DNA of 64,000 nt from Leucogyrophana mollusca (lineage: Eukaryota; Basidiomycota; Agaricomycetes; Boletales). The notes under the pieces were generated by a model. That model was given only the letters and a program-made list of their open reading frames with translations, was not told the origin of the DNA and made no database searches. The position numbers were made by a program, and so were the translations under genes. Shown one piece after another: positions 23,886 to 35,933 of the stretch. The first letter of the stretch is position 1. Every line of letters starts with the position of its first letter. The stretch is taken from NCBI GenBank assembly GCA_021014945.1, contig MU266363.1, positions 19,621-83,620 on the forward strand, written 5' to 3'.

Positions 23886-25367
23886 ATGTCTGGACAGAAA
23901 AAGGACGTCTATCTCGTTATCGGGGGGAGCGGGTTCGTGGGGAGACATATTGTTGAGCAGCTTATTGCTCGTGAGGATGTCGTTTCGGTCTTCGACATTG
24001 TCCAGCGACACCACGACGTCCCATTCTATTCGGGAGACATAACAGACCAGAGCCAGGTCGAAGACGCTTTGCGCAGGGTACGTGGTCTGCACGAAGGCGT
24101 CACCGCCGAGCTAACCATGTCCTCTAGTCCGGAACGACGTGTATAATACATACTGCATCTCCAACAGCCGGCGCGAAAGACCCCTCCATCTACCACAAGG
24201 TCAATGTTGAAGGCACCAAGGCTGTCATTGCTGCCGCAGTAGCTGCCGGTGTTCCGAAACTCGTATACACCAGTTCTGCGGGTGTTGTCTTCGACGGGAA
24301 TGATGTGATAAATCTCGACGAACGTGCTCCTTATCCCGAAAAGCCCTTTGACGCTTACAACGAGTCCAAGGCATTAGGCGAGGCGCTTATCCTTGAAGCA
24401 AGTGGAAAAGGTGGCTTACTCACAGTTGCCTTGCGCCCTGCTGGTATCTTTGGGTAAGCCTCTTCGAGTGCACATGTCGCATATCGCTGAACCTATCTTT
24501 GAACAGTCCCGGAGACCGTCAAATGATGGTCGGCCTCTACCAAGCCTACCAGCGTGGTCAAACCCACTTCCAAGTTGGAGACAACAACAACCTGTTCGAC
24601 TACACTTATGTTGGCAATCTCGCTCGCGCACACCTCATCGCAGCTGATAAACTTGTACCCTCCGAACATGATGCCGCGGACTGGCAATCTGACACTGTAA
24701 CGCTCACGGACAAAGAACAGGCCCTTCTCAATACGATGCTTCCATCGGTCAGCGCTACTACGGGATACCGCCGTGTCCCGACGTGCGAAGCACGCCCTCT
24801 TGGTCCATACGTCACGCCTCCTCCCAACGCTGAGAAACTTGAAGCAGCGTTCAATGCCCCACCAGGCGTGCGTAACATTACCCACCCAGTGATGCGCTCT
24901 CGCTTCGACCAATTCTCCGACAATGCCCTCGCCGTCGCGCCCAGCTCGCCTCTACAAGTTGCAGGCCAGGCCTTTTTCATAACGAACGGCGAGCCTGTGT
25001 ACTTCTGGGACTTCATGCGCCTCATCTGGCTTCAGCTCGATCCTCCAGGCTCAACAAGAGCGGATCGTAAAACGCTGGTTATCCCTCGCATGTTTGGAAT
25101 GGTGCTGGGGTTCTTGGCGGAGTGCTGGGCTGCATTGATCGGGAAGGAGGCTGGATTCACACGGTATCGTGTGGGGTACAGTTGTGCGACACGGTACCAT
25201 AATATCGAGAAAGCTCGCCGGGTTTTGGGTTATGAACCTGAGACGGGTTTGGAGGAAGGCGTCAAGAAGATGGTGGAGGTTAGTATCACATTTCCTTTAA
25301 TGTGCTCTAGCATTGTGCTCATGGTTTGCCTTCATAGTGGTTCAAAGCTGAAAATAACCTATCATAG
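23886..25367 (+). CDS. ERG26: ERG26, sterol-4-alpha-carboxylate 3-dehydrogenase (decarboxylating)
   Basis: Four exons (23886-24077, 24128-24453, 24507-25278, 25338-25367) give 439 residues. In the ER ergosterol pathway this NAD(P)-dependent enzyme oxidises the 3-hydroxyl and removes the C4 carboxyl of sterol intermediates, working with ERG25 and ERG27. Seen are the Rossmann start VIGGSGFVGRHIVEQL, HTASP, VYTSSAGVVF, the catalytic YNESK (Tyr-x3-Lys) and the ALRPAGIFGPGD segment. An extra loop of about 60 residues lies between the LIAADKL region and FITNGEPVYFWDF, which I take to be normal for basidiomycete versions. The C-terminal exon is only ten codons including the stop and ends WFKAENNLS. 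Confidence 0.92.
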
Positions 25368-25760
25368 TCGACCAATGCCATCTACCAACGCTGTAGCTCG
25401 TCGTGTCTCCTTGCTCTCGCTCATTGTCCGTATATTAGTTGCATACATAGTGGATACCCATTTGCACGTTCATGGTGACGTCGAATTGTGAAGGCTGGCG
25501 CATTCTAAAACGCTGTGTAGCAGCAGCTACGGTCTTCAAGCGCCCCCGAAATACCGAACAAACGAGCGTATGGGACGCGGATTCAACGAAGAACCCCAGC
25601 AGCTATTTTACATGATGACGAGAAAGCAGCGTCGAAAGCGATGCGATGCGATAGCAATGCATTATTGATACATATGAACCTTAGAGCCCAAGAACGAAAG
25701 GCCCATCCAACAAGCCCAGGGTGCGCGGTGCGCGTGCTACGATAGACTCGCTTTATCCGG
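25368..25760. other. intergenic between convergent 3' ends
   Basis: Space between ERG26 and the DUF6534 gene. No gene or repeat is visible. Confidence 0.5.
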
Positions 25761-28046
25761 CTAGAGTACGAGAATTAACACACATTCAGGCATATGTTGG
25801 GTGAGGCAACTCACAACAGAGTGTATCGAATCGTTGTGCTGGCGTCGTATGAGCATTTAAGTCATTGAGTAACTAGGATCAAAGAACTCACCGAAGTCTC
25901 GTCATCGCGATATCGCTTTTGCGTCTCCTCAATTCCAGTCGAACCACTCTCGTCCATCTGCTGCGTTAAATTTAACGATTTCCGAGTCTGCAAAGAGGCT
26001 AACAAGTAAGCACCCAGCGTAACCAGGCAAAAAATATTACACGCACGGCTTTGGTGTCCATGACAGCGAAACGAATAGCACTTGGCATGCCTCCGCGTGA
26101 CTCGGAAGAGTCCTCTTTACGGTCCGAGAGAGAATCCTCTTCGTTGATGCCGTAGCCATGTTTTACTTCCCTTGCGTTCAGTCTGGGCAAGATTGCGTAA
26201 GCTATGACTTCGACTCGCACCACTAGCCGGGGACATACAATCCAAGGACAGTGTTGACATAAACTGGAACGTAGGTTAGCTGGCAATTGATGCAGGTATA
26301 GATCGATGCGTACATTTGCAAGCAACCATTTGAAAAGGTACCCATATTTGTTTTGAGGGCAATGCGATGAACTAGATATATGGGTCAATATTATGTGTGG
26401 TGGGACAAATAATTCAGCAATCAGGGTCCACTCACCACAGTAAAGTAAGCCAGTTGGATAACCCTGTATTTCAATGCACAGGTCAGCGATGGAATAGGAA
26501 GGGCGGAGCTACTAGCCAACGCACGTGAATCCCAAACCACGGCTAACGAGTAAAGTTACCGAGGTCTCCAGCCAACCTTCTGGACTGAATGGATAACGGG
26601 TGAGCGATGACCCACAGAAGAGGCGATTTACCTACCGAAGCATTTCAGGGTACCGTTTTGGTTGCAAGTAATGGCACATCACTCCGAGGATGAGGAGATC
26701 CGCGAGCGATGCGAAGCTTTGATTGATAGCGGCGATAGCCTGATGCGGGTGATCAACCATTGGGTTAGTCTCTAGGTGGATCCGAATTGCCTCACCTCCA
26801 TATGGGGAGAGGCGAGCGCAGAGAGACGTCTCTCATGAAACCTGCATTCAATCGGTTAACGGTGCGAAGAATAGAGACCAAGTACCTTGGGCTTACATTT
26901 GACCCGCCATGCCTTTTCCGACGGGGGAACGTCAGTAAGGCAAACGTACCGAAGCAGGAGACTCACCGAGGCCAAAAACTGCACAAGCCCGATGAGTTAG
27001 CCGCACTATATGGGACGCAAAGGACCAAACATTACCGAGCGATACGAAGGAAAATATGGACTGTAAAGGGGGTCAATTCGCGTTGCTAAGAGTCACAACT
27101 CTACTCACCACCGTCAGTGCGATAAGTTTAGATCTTCCACTGACTGATAAGGTGATAGTGACATTTGGATATATGCAAAGAAAATAGCCGCTTTACGAAC
27201 CTGTATATACTCGAGTGGCAAAGAAGCTTCAAGTGTGTCAGAAGCTAACAGCAATTACCGGTATTTGACTACTCACAGTTGCGAAATAAAGGCAAGTATG
27301 ATCTGCGGATAACAGTCACTAAGGTGCTCTCCAAGTGTCGAAAATCACACATACCGACAACAAATTTTGTACCTTCACGGCAAGATACAATCGTCAACCA
27401 GTAACATTATCGCAAACCATAACGCTTACACAAAAAGTCCTGAGAAAGATGTCAGCGATAACCGCATCACAGGACGGTGACAGCTTACGTGGTAGCGTAA
27501 AGGGTGTCCATGTTGGCGGTGAACATCACTATTAGGTAGTAATATAGACTGCATAATTTGGCTTGGTTCATTGATCTGATTGTCACAAGCATGACCGCAC
27601 GTACACCTGAGACACTGTACAAATGTTTCAGGCGCGATCCAAGGCGAAACCGGTGACGACACTCACCTAGGGCTGACGATGCAGTGTCAAGAAAACTGGG
27701 CCGTGTGAGTAAGGCAGCAATGCGGGGAAATGCAGCATAATCCTCACCATAGCACGCCGACCTTTTGGAACCAAATCCCGTATTCAATCGACGGATGCAT
27801 CAAGATAGGGGAATGAGGCTCACCAAGATCTTGATCCATAGAGTATCCTTTGGGTAGCGAGAATAGTATATGTACGTTTCTGTAGCAAAGCATGGGTGGT
27901 CAGCATCGCAAATTGAGGACGGCTGAGGACTCACGAAAGAAGGTCAACCCATATAGGACGGTGGCAGCAACGAACCCAACAAACAACACGCCCAAGTTCT
28001 CCAATTCTGCAGGAGAAGGTAGAGAAGACCCGTCGGACGAGCTCAT
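25761..28046 (-). CDS. DUF6534-type seven-helix membrane protein
   Basis: A chain of more than ten short exons can be joined in frame from the ATG at 28046. In order they give LGVLFVGFVAATVLYGLTFF, TYIYYSRYPKDTLWIKIL, FLDTASSAL, LYYYLIVMFTANMD, QLFFATRVY, VSGRSKLIALTV, SIFSFVSLGNVWSFASHIV, AINQSFASLADLLILGVMCH, a VIQLAYFTVFIALP helix, and KFYVNTVLGLLNARE just before a hydrophilic tail. This order, with YP-D after helix 1 and LNAR after the last helix, is that of DUF6534 proteins, which are numerous in Agaricomycetes and of unknown function. The last exon boundary and the stop at 25761 are the least certain parts. Confidence 0.75.
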
Positions 28047-28226
28047 GCTACGTGAAATGTCGGAGAACAATGAGATTGGACGAAGAGAAATGGCATGAAG
28101 GACGTTGTGGACGGTGTTTATACAAGAATTTGCTTCTATTCAGTTGCTCAAACCCTCCCTTCCCCATGAAGGGGGCTGGTCCATATTGCGTTTATATTAA
28201 GGCAGAAGAACATAGCCACAAGGTCC
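28047..28226. promoter_or_regulatory. shared divergent promoter region
   Basis: 180 bases separate the DUF6534 start from the start of the 3-beta-HSD-family gene. The two genes are therefore likely to share promoter elements; no specific site can be named. Confidence 0.45.
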
Positions 28227-29925
28227 ATGGACCCAGAACTAAGTCGGCGCTCGCCTTCAGGCTCCGCGGCACTTAGCGCGGAGGGTCCTCTTCTCCACCC
28301 CAGTAAGTTTTCAAGCTTTTTGAGTGTCCCTTGGCTGAGATCGTGGCCAGTGTGGACTACCATTCTGTCATTGGCCTTGGGCTCATTGTACATTTACCTT
28401 CTGCACAAACGAGTGCGAGGATCGGATCCCGCGAACCCTCGCACAAGCTTAACGCCGGAGCAGCTCGATAAAGTCACACACGAAGACATAGACGTCACCC
28501 AGGCTGTTCCACCAGCAACACATAAGGGCTACGCCATTATTGGAGGATCAGGGTTTCTCGGAACGTAAGGGTTTTCCAATTCACTGTGGTATCCGAGATC
28601 TAACCCCCCACTTTTTTATGCTAGCTATCTAGTCCGTTTGCTCATCCTACGTGGCGAAACCAACATCCGCGTGCTCGACCTTCACCCTCCATCGCCTCTG
28701 GTGGCCTCCGATCCTTCCGTATCGTATATCAAAACAGACGTAACTTCCCTGGATTCGATCCGTCGGGGCCTCCATCAACCCTTCCCTGCCACAGGAACAC
28801 CACCAACAGTGATATACCACACGGCTGTTGTCATACGCTTCTGGGAGCGCGCCTATTACGCATGGCATCTGTCGTACAACGTTAACGTTTTGGGTACGCG
28901 GAACATCATCGCGGCAGCGAAAGAGATACCGGGTGCCGTCTTGATTTACACATCAAGTTCGGATACTGTGATTCCGAGCACAAAGTTTTGCCGCCTAGGC
29001 TTGGATACTGACCCTCGGAAGACAAAGGTGATTAGTGATGACGACCCGCCTCTGAGTCATTGGGAGAGCCATGAGAGCAGTTATGCCCGGTCCAAAGCAT
29101 TGGCAGAGCGCTTGGTTGTCGAGGCTAATGGACAAAACGGCCTGAAGACTGGAATTATCAGACCGGGAAGGTAAACCTCTAAAAAAATTCCAGGGTGATA
29201 CTTGACCTGATATCGCCGCTTTGCTTAGCACTATCACAGGTCCGAACGACCGATTGTGTACGAGCACCTTGACCATGGCTCGCGTCCCTACCTTCGGAAA
29301 GAGGTTCAGCCAGACCAATATCTGTGCATGGGATGCCGTAGCGGCCCATTTGCTCCTCGAGGACGCTCTGGGTCGTAAATCAGGAGAGACAGCAGGCCAG
29401 GCATTCCTAGTGACAGGCAAAGGGCCTGCCTGGAGTTTGCGTGACGTACGGGAGACTATCAGGGTCCGTTCTTCTTTCGTGCCTCATCGCGCCAATTGCC
29501 CCATGATATAGTCTTATCAGCACTACTCACGTCGCCCGCTCATATTCGACGATGTACCAGAACTTCCTATATTCGTACTAGCTCACTTGGTAGAGCTCTT
29601 CCTGTTTGTCAGATACCACGCACTCCTACCGTTCTACTTGCTGGTAGGCAAGACCCCGCGTCCCGAACCCCGCTGGATGGGTGAAGCAGTTTATCTGCAA
29701 CCCGCCACACTCGAGTTCATGGCTGATATTGTCATTGATGACTCGAGAGCTCGTCGAGTGCTAGGGTGAGTAATACCAGTTTCTCGTGGACCCGCTTGGG
29801 GGTGATGCTCTCACTACAGGTACGAACCACAGTGGAGCCCGGAACAATGGATTAAGTATACTGTAGAAGAGATCCAGTCAAGCCGCACTCATGCAGGGCA
29901 TGGGCTCCAACTCAAACCCACATAA
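28227..29925 (+). CDS. 3-beta-hydroxysteroid dehydrogenase family enzyme, membrane anchored
   Basis: Five exons (28227-28564, 28625-29170, 29229-29463, 29521-29765, 29820-29925) give 489 residues. An N-terminal hydrophobic segment, WTTILSLALGSLYIYLL, is followed by a Rossmann fold start YAIIGGSGFLGT, then VIYHTAVV, IYTSSSDTVI, the catalytic YARSK and IRPGSTITGPND. It is clearly related to ERG26 3 kb away but differs by the anchor and low overall identity, so it is an old paralogue or another short-chain dehydrogenase acting on sterols or similar lipids. The donor of intron 3 is an unusual GTCCGT. Substrate unknown. Confidence 0.83.
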
Positions 29926-30191
29926 CGAATGTTGAAAGCTAGCTCTTTCTCGTGCTACATCTGCGAGTCAGATAGATACCTACGCATGATGGATGTACCT
30001 TGTGCATTATTGCTGTTGCCATACATAAAATAACCTCGGCCGTCTGTGATCGTACCGTTTCTGATGATGCTTTATGGTGAGAAAATTGGAATCGGTACAA
30101 GCTAAAGCGCTGAACTTCAAAATGAAGCTTGAAGTGAGTCCGAAGCTCGGCAAGAAAGCTGAGGGGACGATTTTTTCTGTTACGCGCGTTG

Positions 30192-33100
30192 ATGTTCGCT
30201 CGTGCCAGCTCGTCGACACGACCGTTGATACTTCTGCGGCACCCACAATTGCGCCAACATTCCGTCCTCCCGAGTTCCGTGCGTCATGTCGAACTGTCAA
30301 GAAAGGCTACACATGCAGCTGGATATATCCGGGCGGTCACGCAGCACTGCAGAAGGATCTCAAGCAGTATAACTAGTGCTACAGATCAGATTGATATCTC
30401 ACAGGCGAACTCATACAGACGATCTCACTGCTCGTCGAAGCGAGTGCTAAAGAATCCACCGTCCCAATTGCACCGGCGATTGTTTTCAACCTCCCGATCC
30501 TCGAAGTCAAGCTTTAGTTTCGCGTTCCCCGATACTGCGTCTGACATGCCTTCGCTCACTCCACCGCAAGCGGCTCCAAACTGGAATCATACCCCAGAAC
30601 AGGTATTGCAGTTGGTGAAGGATGCCCTCGCCGAGCACAAGGCGGTCTACGACAAGGTTGGTGCTCTGTCCGAGTCTGAATGTAACTTTGAGTCTGTGAG
30701 TCTTCATTCTCCTCGAAAGATATTATATCTCACGCAGCCTTCTCATCTACATAGGTTTTCGTGAGTTCAAATCAGTTTCACCTTCGCTGTCTTTCTCTGA
30801 TGAGTGCGTCCAGCACACGCTTGCTACCGCCGACGCGATCGTCGACATCAAAGCCGAACCGCTTGCGTTCTACCAGTATGTTGCAACTGACAAGGGACTA
30901 CGTGATGCATCCACGGAGGCGGAAGCACTCCAGCGCGACTACGGTGTAGAACAGGGTATGCGAATCGACGTATTCCAAGCAAAAGTAGCCGCGGAAAAGA
31001 ACCTGCGTGCCTCTGGCGAATGGGATAAATTGAACAAGGAGCAAAAGAGGCTTGCAGAGAAGATGGTATTGGATGGGAAGAGATCTGGTCTTGCCTTGCC
31101 GGAGAAAGAAAGAGAACAGCTGATGCAGCTGAAGAAGGACCTTTCCCAGGTCTGCTTGGACTTCACGGTTGGTCGAAAGTTATTTTGTGCCCCCGTTAAT
31201 TATTGAGGTCCCCGCTTATTGCAGAAAAACTTCAACGAAGAGGATGTAGGCGTATTGTTAACTTGCTGGTTTTGGACGGATGTACTAACCATGGCCACAG
31301 GGACACATTTCACTCACCCTTGAAGAGCTCGACGGCGTTCCAGCAGACGTCATCTCTGGCTACACAAAGCGTACCGAAGACTCTAAAGAGGTGTACGATG
31401 TCACTTTCAAGACACCCGACATTTTCCCCATTGTATGTATCGTCATGTGATTCTTGGCATCGCTGATGCCTGTAAACAAAGTTCAAATTTGCGACCAGCC
31501 CTACGATGCGGCAACGCGCATTGGAGGCCCACGAGAATCGCCTCGCGGTGAACGTGCCTCTCCTGGAGCGCGCTCTTGACCTCCGCCGACAGATCGCCAC
31601 GATGCTTGGGTATGAGACCTGGGCAGACTATGTAACAGAAGAGAAGATGATTAAGTCGGGCGCTGGAGCTAAGGAGGTAAATTTCGCCTTTACTTGGTTG
31701 CGATCGGTGGCTTGATCAAGCTTCCTCTAAATAGTTTTTGGACGACCTAGAGGCGAAATTGCGCCCGGTTGGCCAGAAGGAGCGCGAGATTCTGTTAGCG
31801 CTCAAGAAAGAGGAGCACGAGAAACGAGGTTTGCCATTCGATGGGGAATTCTATATCTGGGACTACAGGTGAACAATCTCCTGTGATATCTTGGCCGATG
31901 CTCAAATATTGTGCTTCAGGTACTACGACAGGATATACATCGAGAAGACTTTGAGTTTGGACGACTCTTTGGTGAAAGAGTACTTCCCGGTTTCGGTCGT
32001 TGTCCCGACTATCCTCAGCATTTACCAAAACCTCCTCGGTGTGAAGTTCGTTGAAATCAAGGACGATGATATCTGGCATCCAGGTCCGTATACACACAGC
32101 CTATAATCAACAGGCATCAGAAGTGACCGTATTTTCTGTCCAGAGGTGCAGAAGTTCGCAGTATGGGAAGCCAACGCGAAAGACGAATCAGACTTCGTCG
32201 GTTATTGCTACCTGGATCTCTTCCCTCGCGGTAAGTTCCTTCTCTTACCCTGATCACCGACCTCACCAACACATCGTGTCTCTAGCGGCCAAATACTCGC
32301 ATGCTGCTGTCTGGGGCCTCCTGCCTGGTTACGAGACTTCGGAGGGCCGACACTATCCGCTGACCGCGATGGTTGCGAATCTCGCGAAGCCGACACCTGA
32401 TCGCCCCGCCCTTATGCGACACGACGACGTTACGACGTTCTTCCACGAAATGGGACATGTGTTCCATGGCCTCCTCAGCAGAACACAGTTTGCACGCTTC
32501 CACGGGACGGCGGTAGCAAGAGATTTCGTCGAGGCACCGTCTCAGATGCTTGAGAACTGGCGAGTGAAACGTTGGCACCCTATCCCCCCCTGCTGATCCT
32601 GAGATGGACAGGTGCTGGGAACCCAAGGTGCTGGAGAAGATGTCGAGCCACTACAAGACCCAGGAGCCGTTGTCGGCTGAGCTTATAGACAAGATTATTA
32701 AGAGGTCTGTCTTCCTTCAGCGTCTTTGGATAACGGGTGCTAATGTACTCCCCAGCCGCTATGTAAACATTGGGTTGTTCAACCTTCGCCAGGTATTCTT
32801 CGCTCAGTTCGACCTCAAAATACACGTCGATAAAGGTGCCGTCTTCCTCTCTCCCCATTAAGCTTCTATACTCAAGTCACGTACAGACGCCGCGGACTAT
32901 ACCAAGGTGTGGAACGACCTAAGAGAGTCGATCTCTCTCGTCAAGGGCGGTAAGGTCCTCCCCGGTCAGGCTACGTTTGGCCACATTGTGAGCGGCTACG
33001 ATGCAGGGTACTATGGGTATGTCATGACGTTGACGCTAGGAGTTCATGCAAATATACTTACATCTTGCCGTGTAGGTACACGTATTCGCTGGTCTTTGCT

Positions 33101-33354
33101 GCGGACATGTACGCAACAGTGTTCAAGAAGGATCCTTTGGAGCCTGCATTGGGTCAGCTGTACCGCGACAAGATCCTTCTTGTTGGTGGCAGTCGCGAGG
33201 AAACGGAGTCTCTTGAGGTAAGTTCTGCTCCTGAGCCACAAACAATGGAGATGCTGATGCAAGTTTATATTTCTAGGACTTCCTGGGACGACCTCCGAAC
33301 TCGGATGCTTTCCTGAAAGAGATGTTTGGTACCATTCCGGCGTCAAGTCTCTGA
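30192..33354 (+). CDS. M3-family zinc metallopeptidase (thimet oligopeptidase / saccharolysin type)
   Basis: Cleaves short peptides, in cytosol or mitochondrial intermembrane space in other fungi. About a dozen exons were joined, the first at 30192-30695, then a 6-nt exon at 30755-30760. Hallmarks are MRIDVFQAKVAAEKN, YYDRIYIEK, YLDLFPR, the zinc site FFHEMGHVFHGLL (HExxH, about 32440) and the downstream glutamate in FVEAPSQMLENW, then DAGYYGYTYSLVFAADMY and a C-terminal PNSDAFLKEMFG. From ATG 30192 the protein begins with an Arg/Ser-rich leader of about 118 residues (MFARASSSTRPLILLRHP), fitting mitochondrial import; a second in-frame ATG at 30546 (MPSLTPPQ) would give the cytosolic-length enzyme. 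Which start is used cannot be told. Confidence 0.9.
30755..30760 (+). other. 6-nt microexon in the M3 peptidase gene
   Basis: GTTTTC lies between an ATAG acceptor and a GTGAGT donor. It encodes Val-Phe and joins FES to HTLATADAIVD without changing phase. Skipping it would only drop two residues, so its inclusion is likely but not proved. Confidence 0.5.
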
Positions 33355-34868
33355 TGATTAGTCGAGAGATCATTGTATATGCATCAAACGAAGCTGTACT
33401 TGAAGGCAGACACGGACATGAACGAGCCACATGCCCCAGAAAAGAAGCAGCGAACCATTTGGATAAGATATAGAATGCATTCACAGAAATCCCCTGATTG
33501 TTAAAATTGTTTGCTGTTCATCGTGGCAGGTGGATCAGCCAGCTGTGGATCAACTTGCTGCTCATGCAACAACTCGGCCCAAATACTATCCCAAGTGACT
33601 TGCCGGCATCACTTTACTGTTCAACTTGAACCTACCCCGCGGTGGACAAACATTTCGTTTACATACTTGTCTACCAGTAGTGCCTCTTTTGTCGTTGTAC
33701 CCCCGAGTCTCTGGCCCCACTCAGTCTGGAAAAGTAGTGGCGTCACATATATCACCGCCGAGTTCCCGTCGGTCGATCACATTGCATAGTACAAGGGGGA
33801 GGGATTCGGGTGGTCAGCCGTAGTTGATCTTTTCCATTTTATCGCCATGGCGCTGCACGCCCCCACCACGAAGACCCTTCGACGACCTTTTCTATGCGTC
33901 AATGTTTTGGGTACTTGGTACACTTTCACACTTGTCATGGAGGTATGCCCATACACAGCCGCATCTGCCTTGTTAAATGACATCACTCGACACAAGTGCG
34001 CTTGACGTGATGTCGATAGTAGGGTAAGGTTGTGTACCTCTTTCGGCCCGCCGACATTGTGGGTCGGGGAAGAAAGCCGGGATGGGGTGGCGAACGGGGA
34101 AGCGCTCTCCCGAGTCGCTTCGGTTCTTCCTAGGTATGTTCCCACTGCTATGAGCGCATATTGCCTCTACGTGGAATACTACAACTGTCTTATCGACTAA
34201 CGTCGGTGATTGCACCCAGTCTTACAGTGTCTTAGGAGTGCGTCGTGACGTCGCCTCGTTTTTGAAGCGAAATCCTTGCGAAGTCCCAGTTGCATGTGCC
34301 GAGATAAGTGTACAATTATGTGTGGAGCTATGTAACTGACAGGCCAACCCAATCTGAGCCTGATCTTCACGGACGCAGCCTTGGGGCCATTTATTGGCCA
34401 ATCAAGGCGACTGATCGTCACCTCAATACTGTCGCGTCATCGAGCCAAGTTACTCTCGGGGACACTGGATTTGCATCTGACTGGGTCAGTAGGACAAATA
34501 TCTTCGTACGATATGGGAGAAGCTCCGCAACGTCCATAACGGCCCCTCCGAGAGAATCACGGTTCAATCGTGGTTATTCGTGTCGTCTCGAATCGGAAAA
34601 GCGACGTGACAGACAGGCACATAGCATCATGATCGTCTGGAGCAATCGCAGGCGATATTGGGATCGCGCAGCTGATGAGAACGCTGTTCAACCACAACAG
34701 GTATTTGGGCCATCTACCACAGTATTTTAATCCGTTTCCCGTGCAATGGATTGTCAACATATCGAGTCGCCCTGTACTTCCGCTGTTAAGTTTGCATTGG
34801 TAAGTTCCGGCAGTTTACAGTATTACTGTCTTAGCCCGTATACTAATGGCATCCTCTCTAGTAATAAT
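33355..34868. other. gene-poor stretch
   Basis: No gene is supported over 1.5 kb. The plus-strand frame at 34308-34730 and the minus-strand frame at 33777-34145 overlap nothing recognisable and have no splice support. Confidence 0.45.
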
Positions 34869-35293
34869 ATGCTCTTCAAGGCAATTGCAATCGCCAGCAT
34901 GCTCGCCACTACCGGCATTGCGAACGACTCCGTTCCCGTTGACCGATCCTACCTCATAACTATTTTCAACGGTCCAATCGGCGGCTCTAAAAACCAGACA
35001 TACTCCGGCCAGGTCCCAGTCGACAAGCTTTGCGACCATTGCTGGGGTATCACTAGGTTCAATGACCATATGCGCGCGTTTTCCTATGTCAATGACGGGA
35101 ACATGATCCTGAAGTTCTACCACGACGCGAGCTGTAAAAACCGATTAAGTACGTTGATGTTTTATCCCGAACAGGTGCGTTCTAATGAGGTTGTCTAGGC
35201 CCTGAATACCGAGGCGGAATACTGAAAGACCCCGTCTCCAAGTCTCTGCATCCTGCCAGTTCACTCCGTGTTTGCCAGCCTTGGGATTGGTAG
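34869..35293 (+). CDS. small secreted cysteine-containing protein, 124 residues
   Basis: Two exons (34869-35148, 35199-35293) keep frame across a 50-nt GTACGT...TAG intron. The ATG at 34869 opens a signal peptide, MLFKAIAIASMLATTGIA, with likely cleavage just after the Ala. The mature part is about 105 residues with four Cys (LCDHC, SCKN, RVC), one N-glycosylation sequon (NQT) and a C-terminal CQPWDW. I recognise no family; size, signal peptide and Cys content are those of fungal small secreted proteins, which include effectors and wall-associated proteins. A longer upstream in-frame ATG at 34746 exists but would bury the signal peptide. Confidence 0.62.
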
Positions 35294-35397
35294 TGCGTTA
35301 ACTTTGCACTGCGAACGTGTATGTTTTGATAAAATCTTCTTGAGGGTGATGTGCTGATGCGCCCTGTCCCCGACCTCTGCATCCTGCCAATTCGCTC
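35244..35397 (+). repeat. short direct repeat spanning the 3' end of the secreted-protein gene
   Basis: The 23 bases at 35244-35266, inside the last exon, recur at 35375-35397, 131 bases downstream, with 21 matches. The flanks are weakly similar too. This suggests a local duplication of the gene end. Confidence 0.55.
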
Positions 35398-35933
35398 TGA
35401 CTATGAAAAACGGCGCTATTCATACTGCGGCCTTGTAGATTCTGGAATTTGGAATGTATATTGTAGAATTACCTAACCATGATGGTCATCCAATGAGTGG
35501 AACTTTCGCTTAGAGGAGCTTATTTGTTTGAAGCACTCGCCTAGGACGAAGTCGCTCCTAGTCGCTCCTGGTGAAGTCATCATGGAATTCGGTACGTGTT
35601 ATTTAAATAATCAGTTACACTATCAGGATTTTATTATGTACCAGTGTCACGCTAAAGATGCACCCCGATACCTCTACCCCTGAGCATCATGAGTTCTAGT
35701 TTGATTTCTGGCCAGACCAGCATCGCCGCTGGCATCTGCCTATTAGGTGCATCATCACTGCCTGAAGTTCGTCAGCGGCATGGGCCCTCGGTCTAAAGCA
35801 GACTCCTAGGACCTCACTTTCTCCGGAACTCGACCAGATCCTTGCATCCTCCATCCATGATGCCCCACATGCTTCTCGCGACAACCGATAGTTATCCCAC
35901 GGCAAGTCGAATTGTTGGTACCTTCGCAGAAAC
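35294..35933. other. intergenic, no gene seen
   Basis: Lies between the secreted-protein gene and the 3' end of an F-box gene. It contains the second copy of a short direct repeat (35375-35397). Confidence 0.5.
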
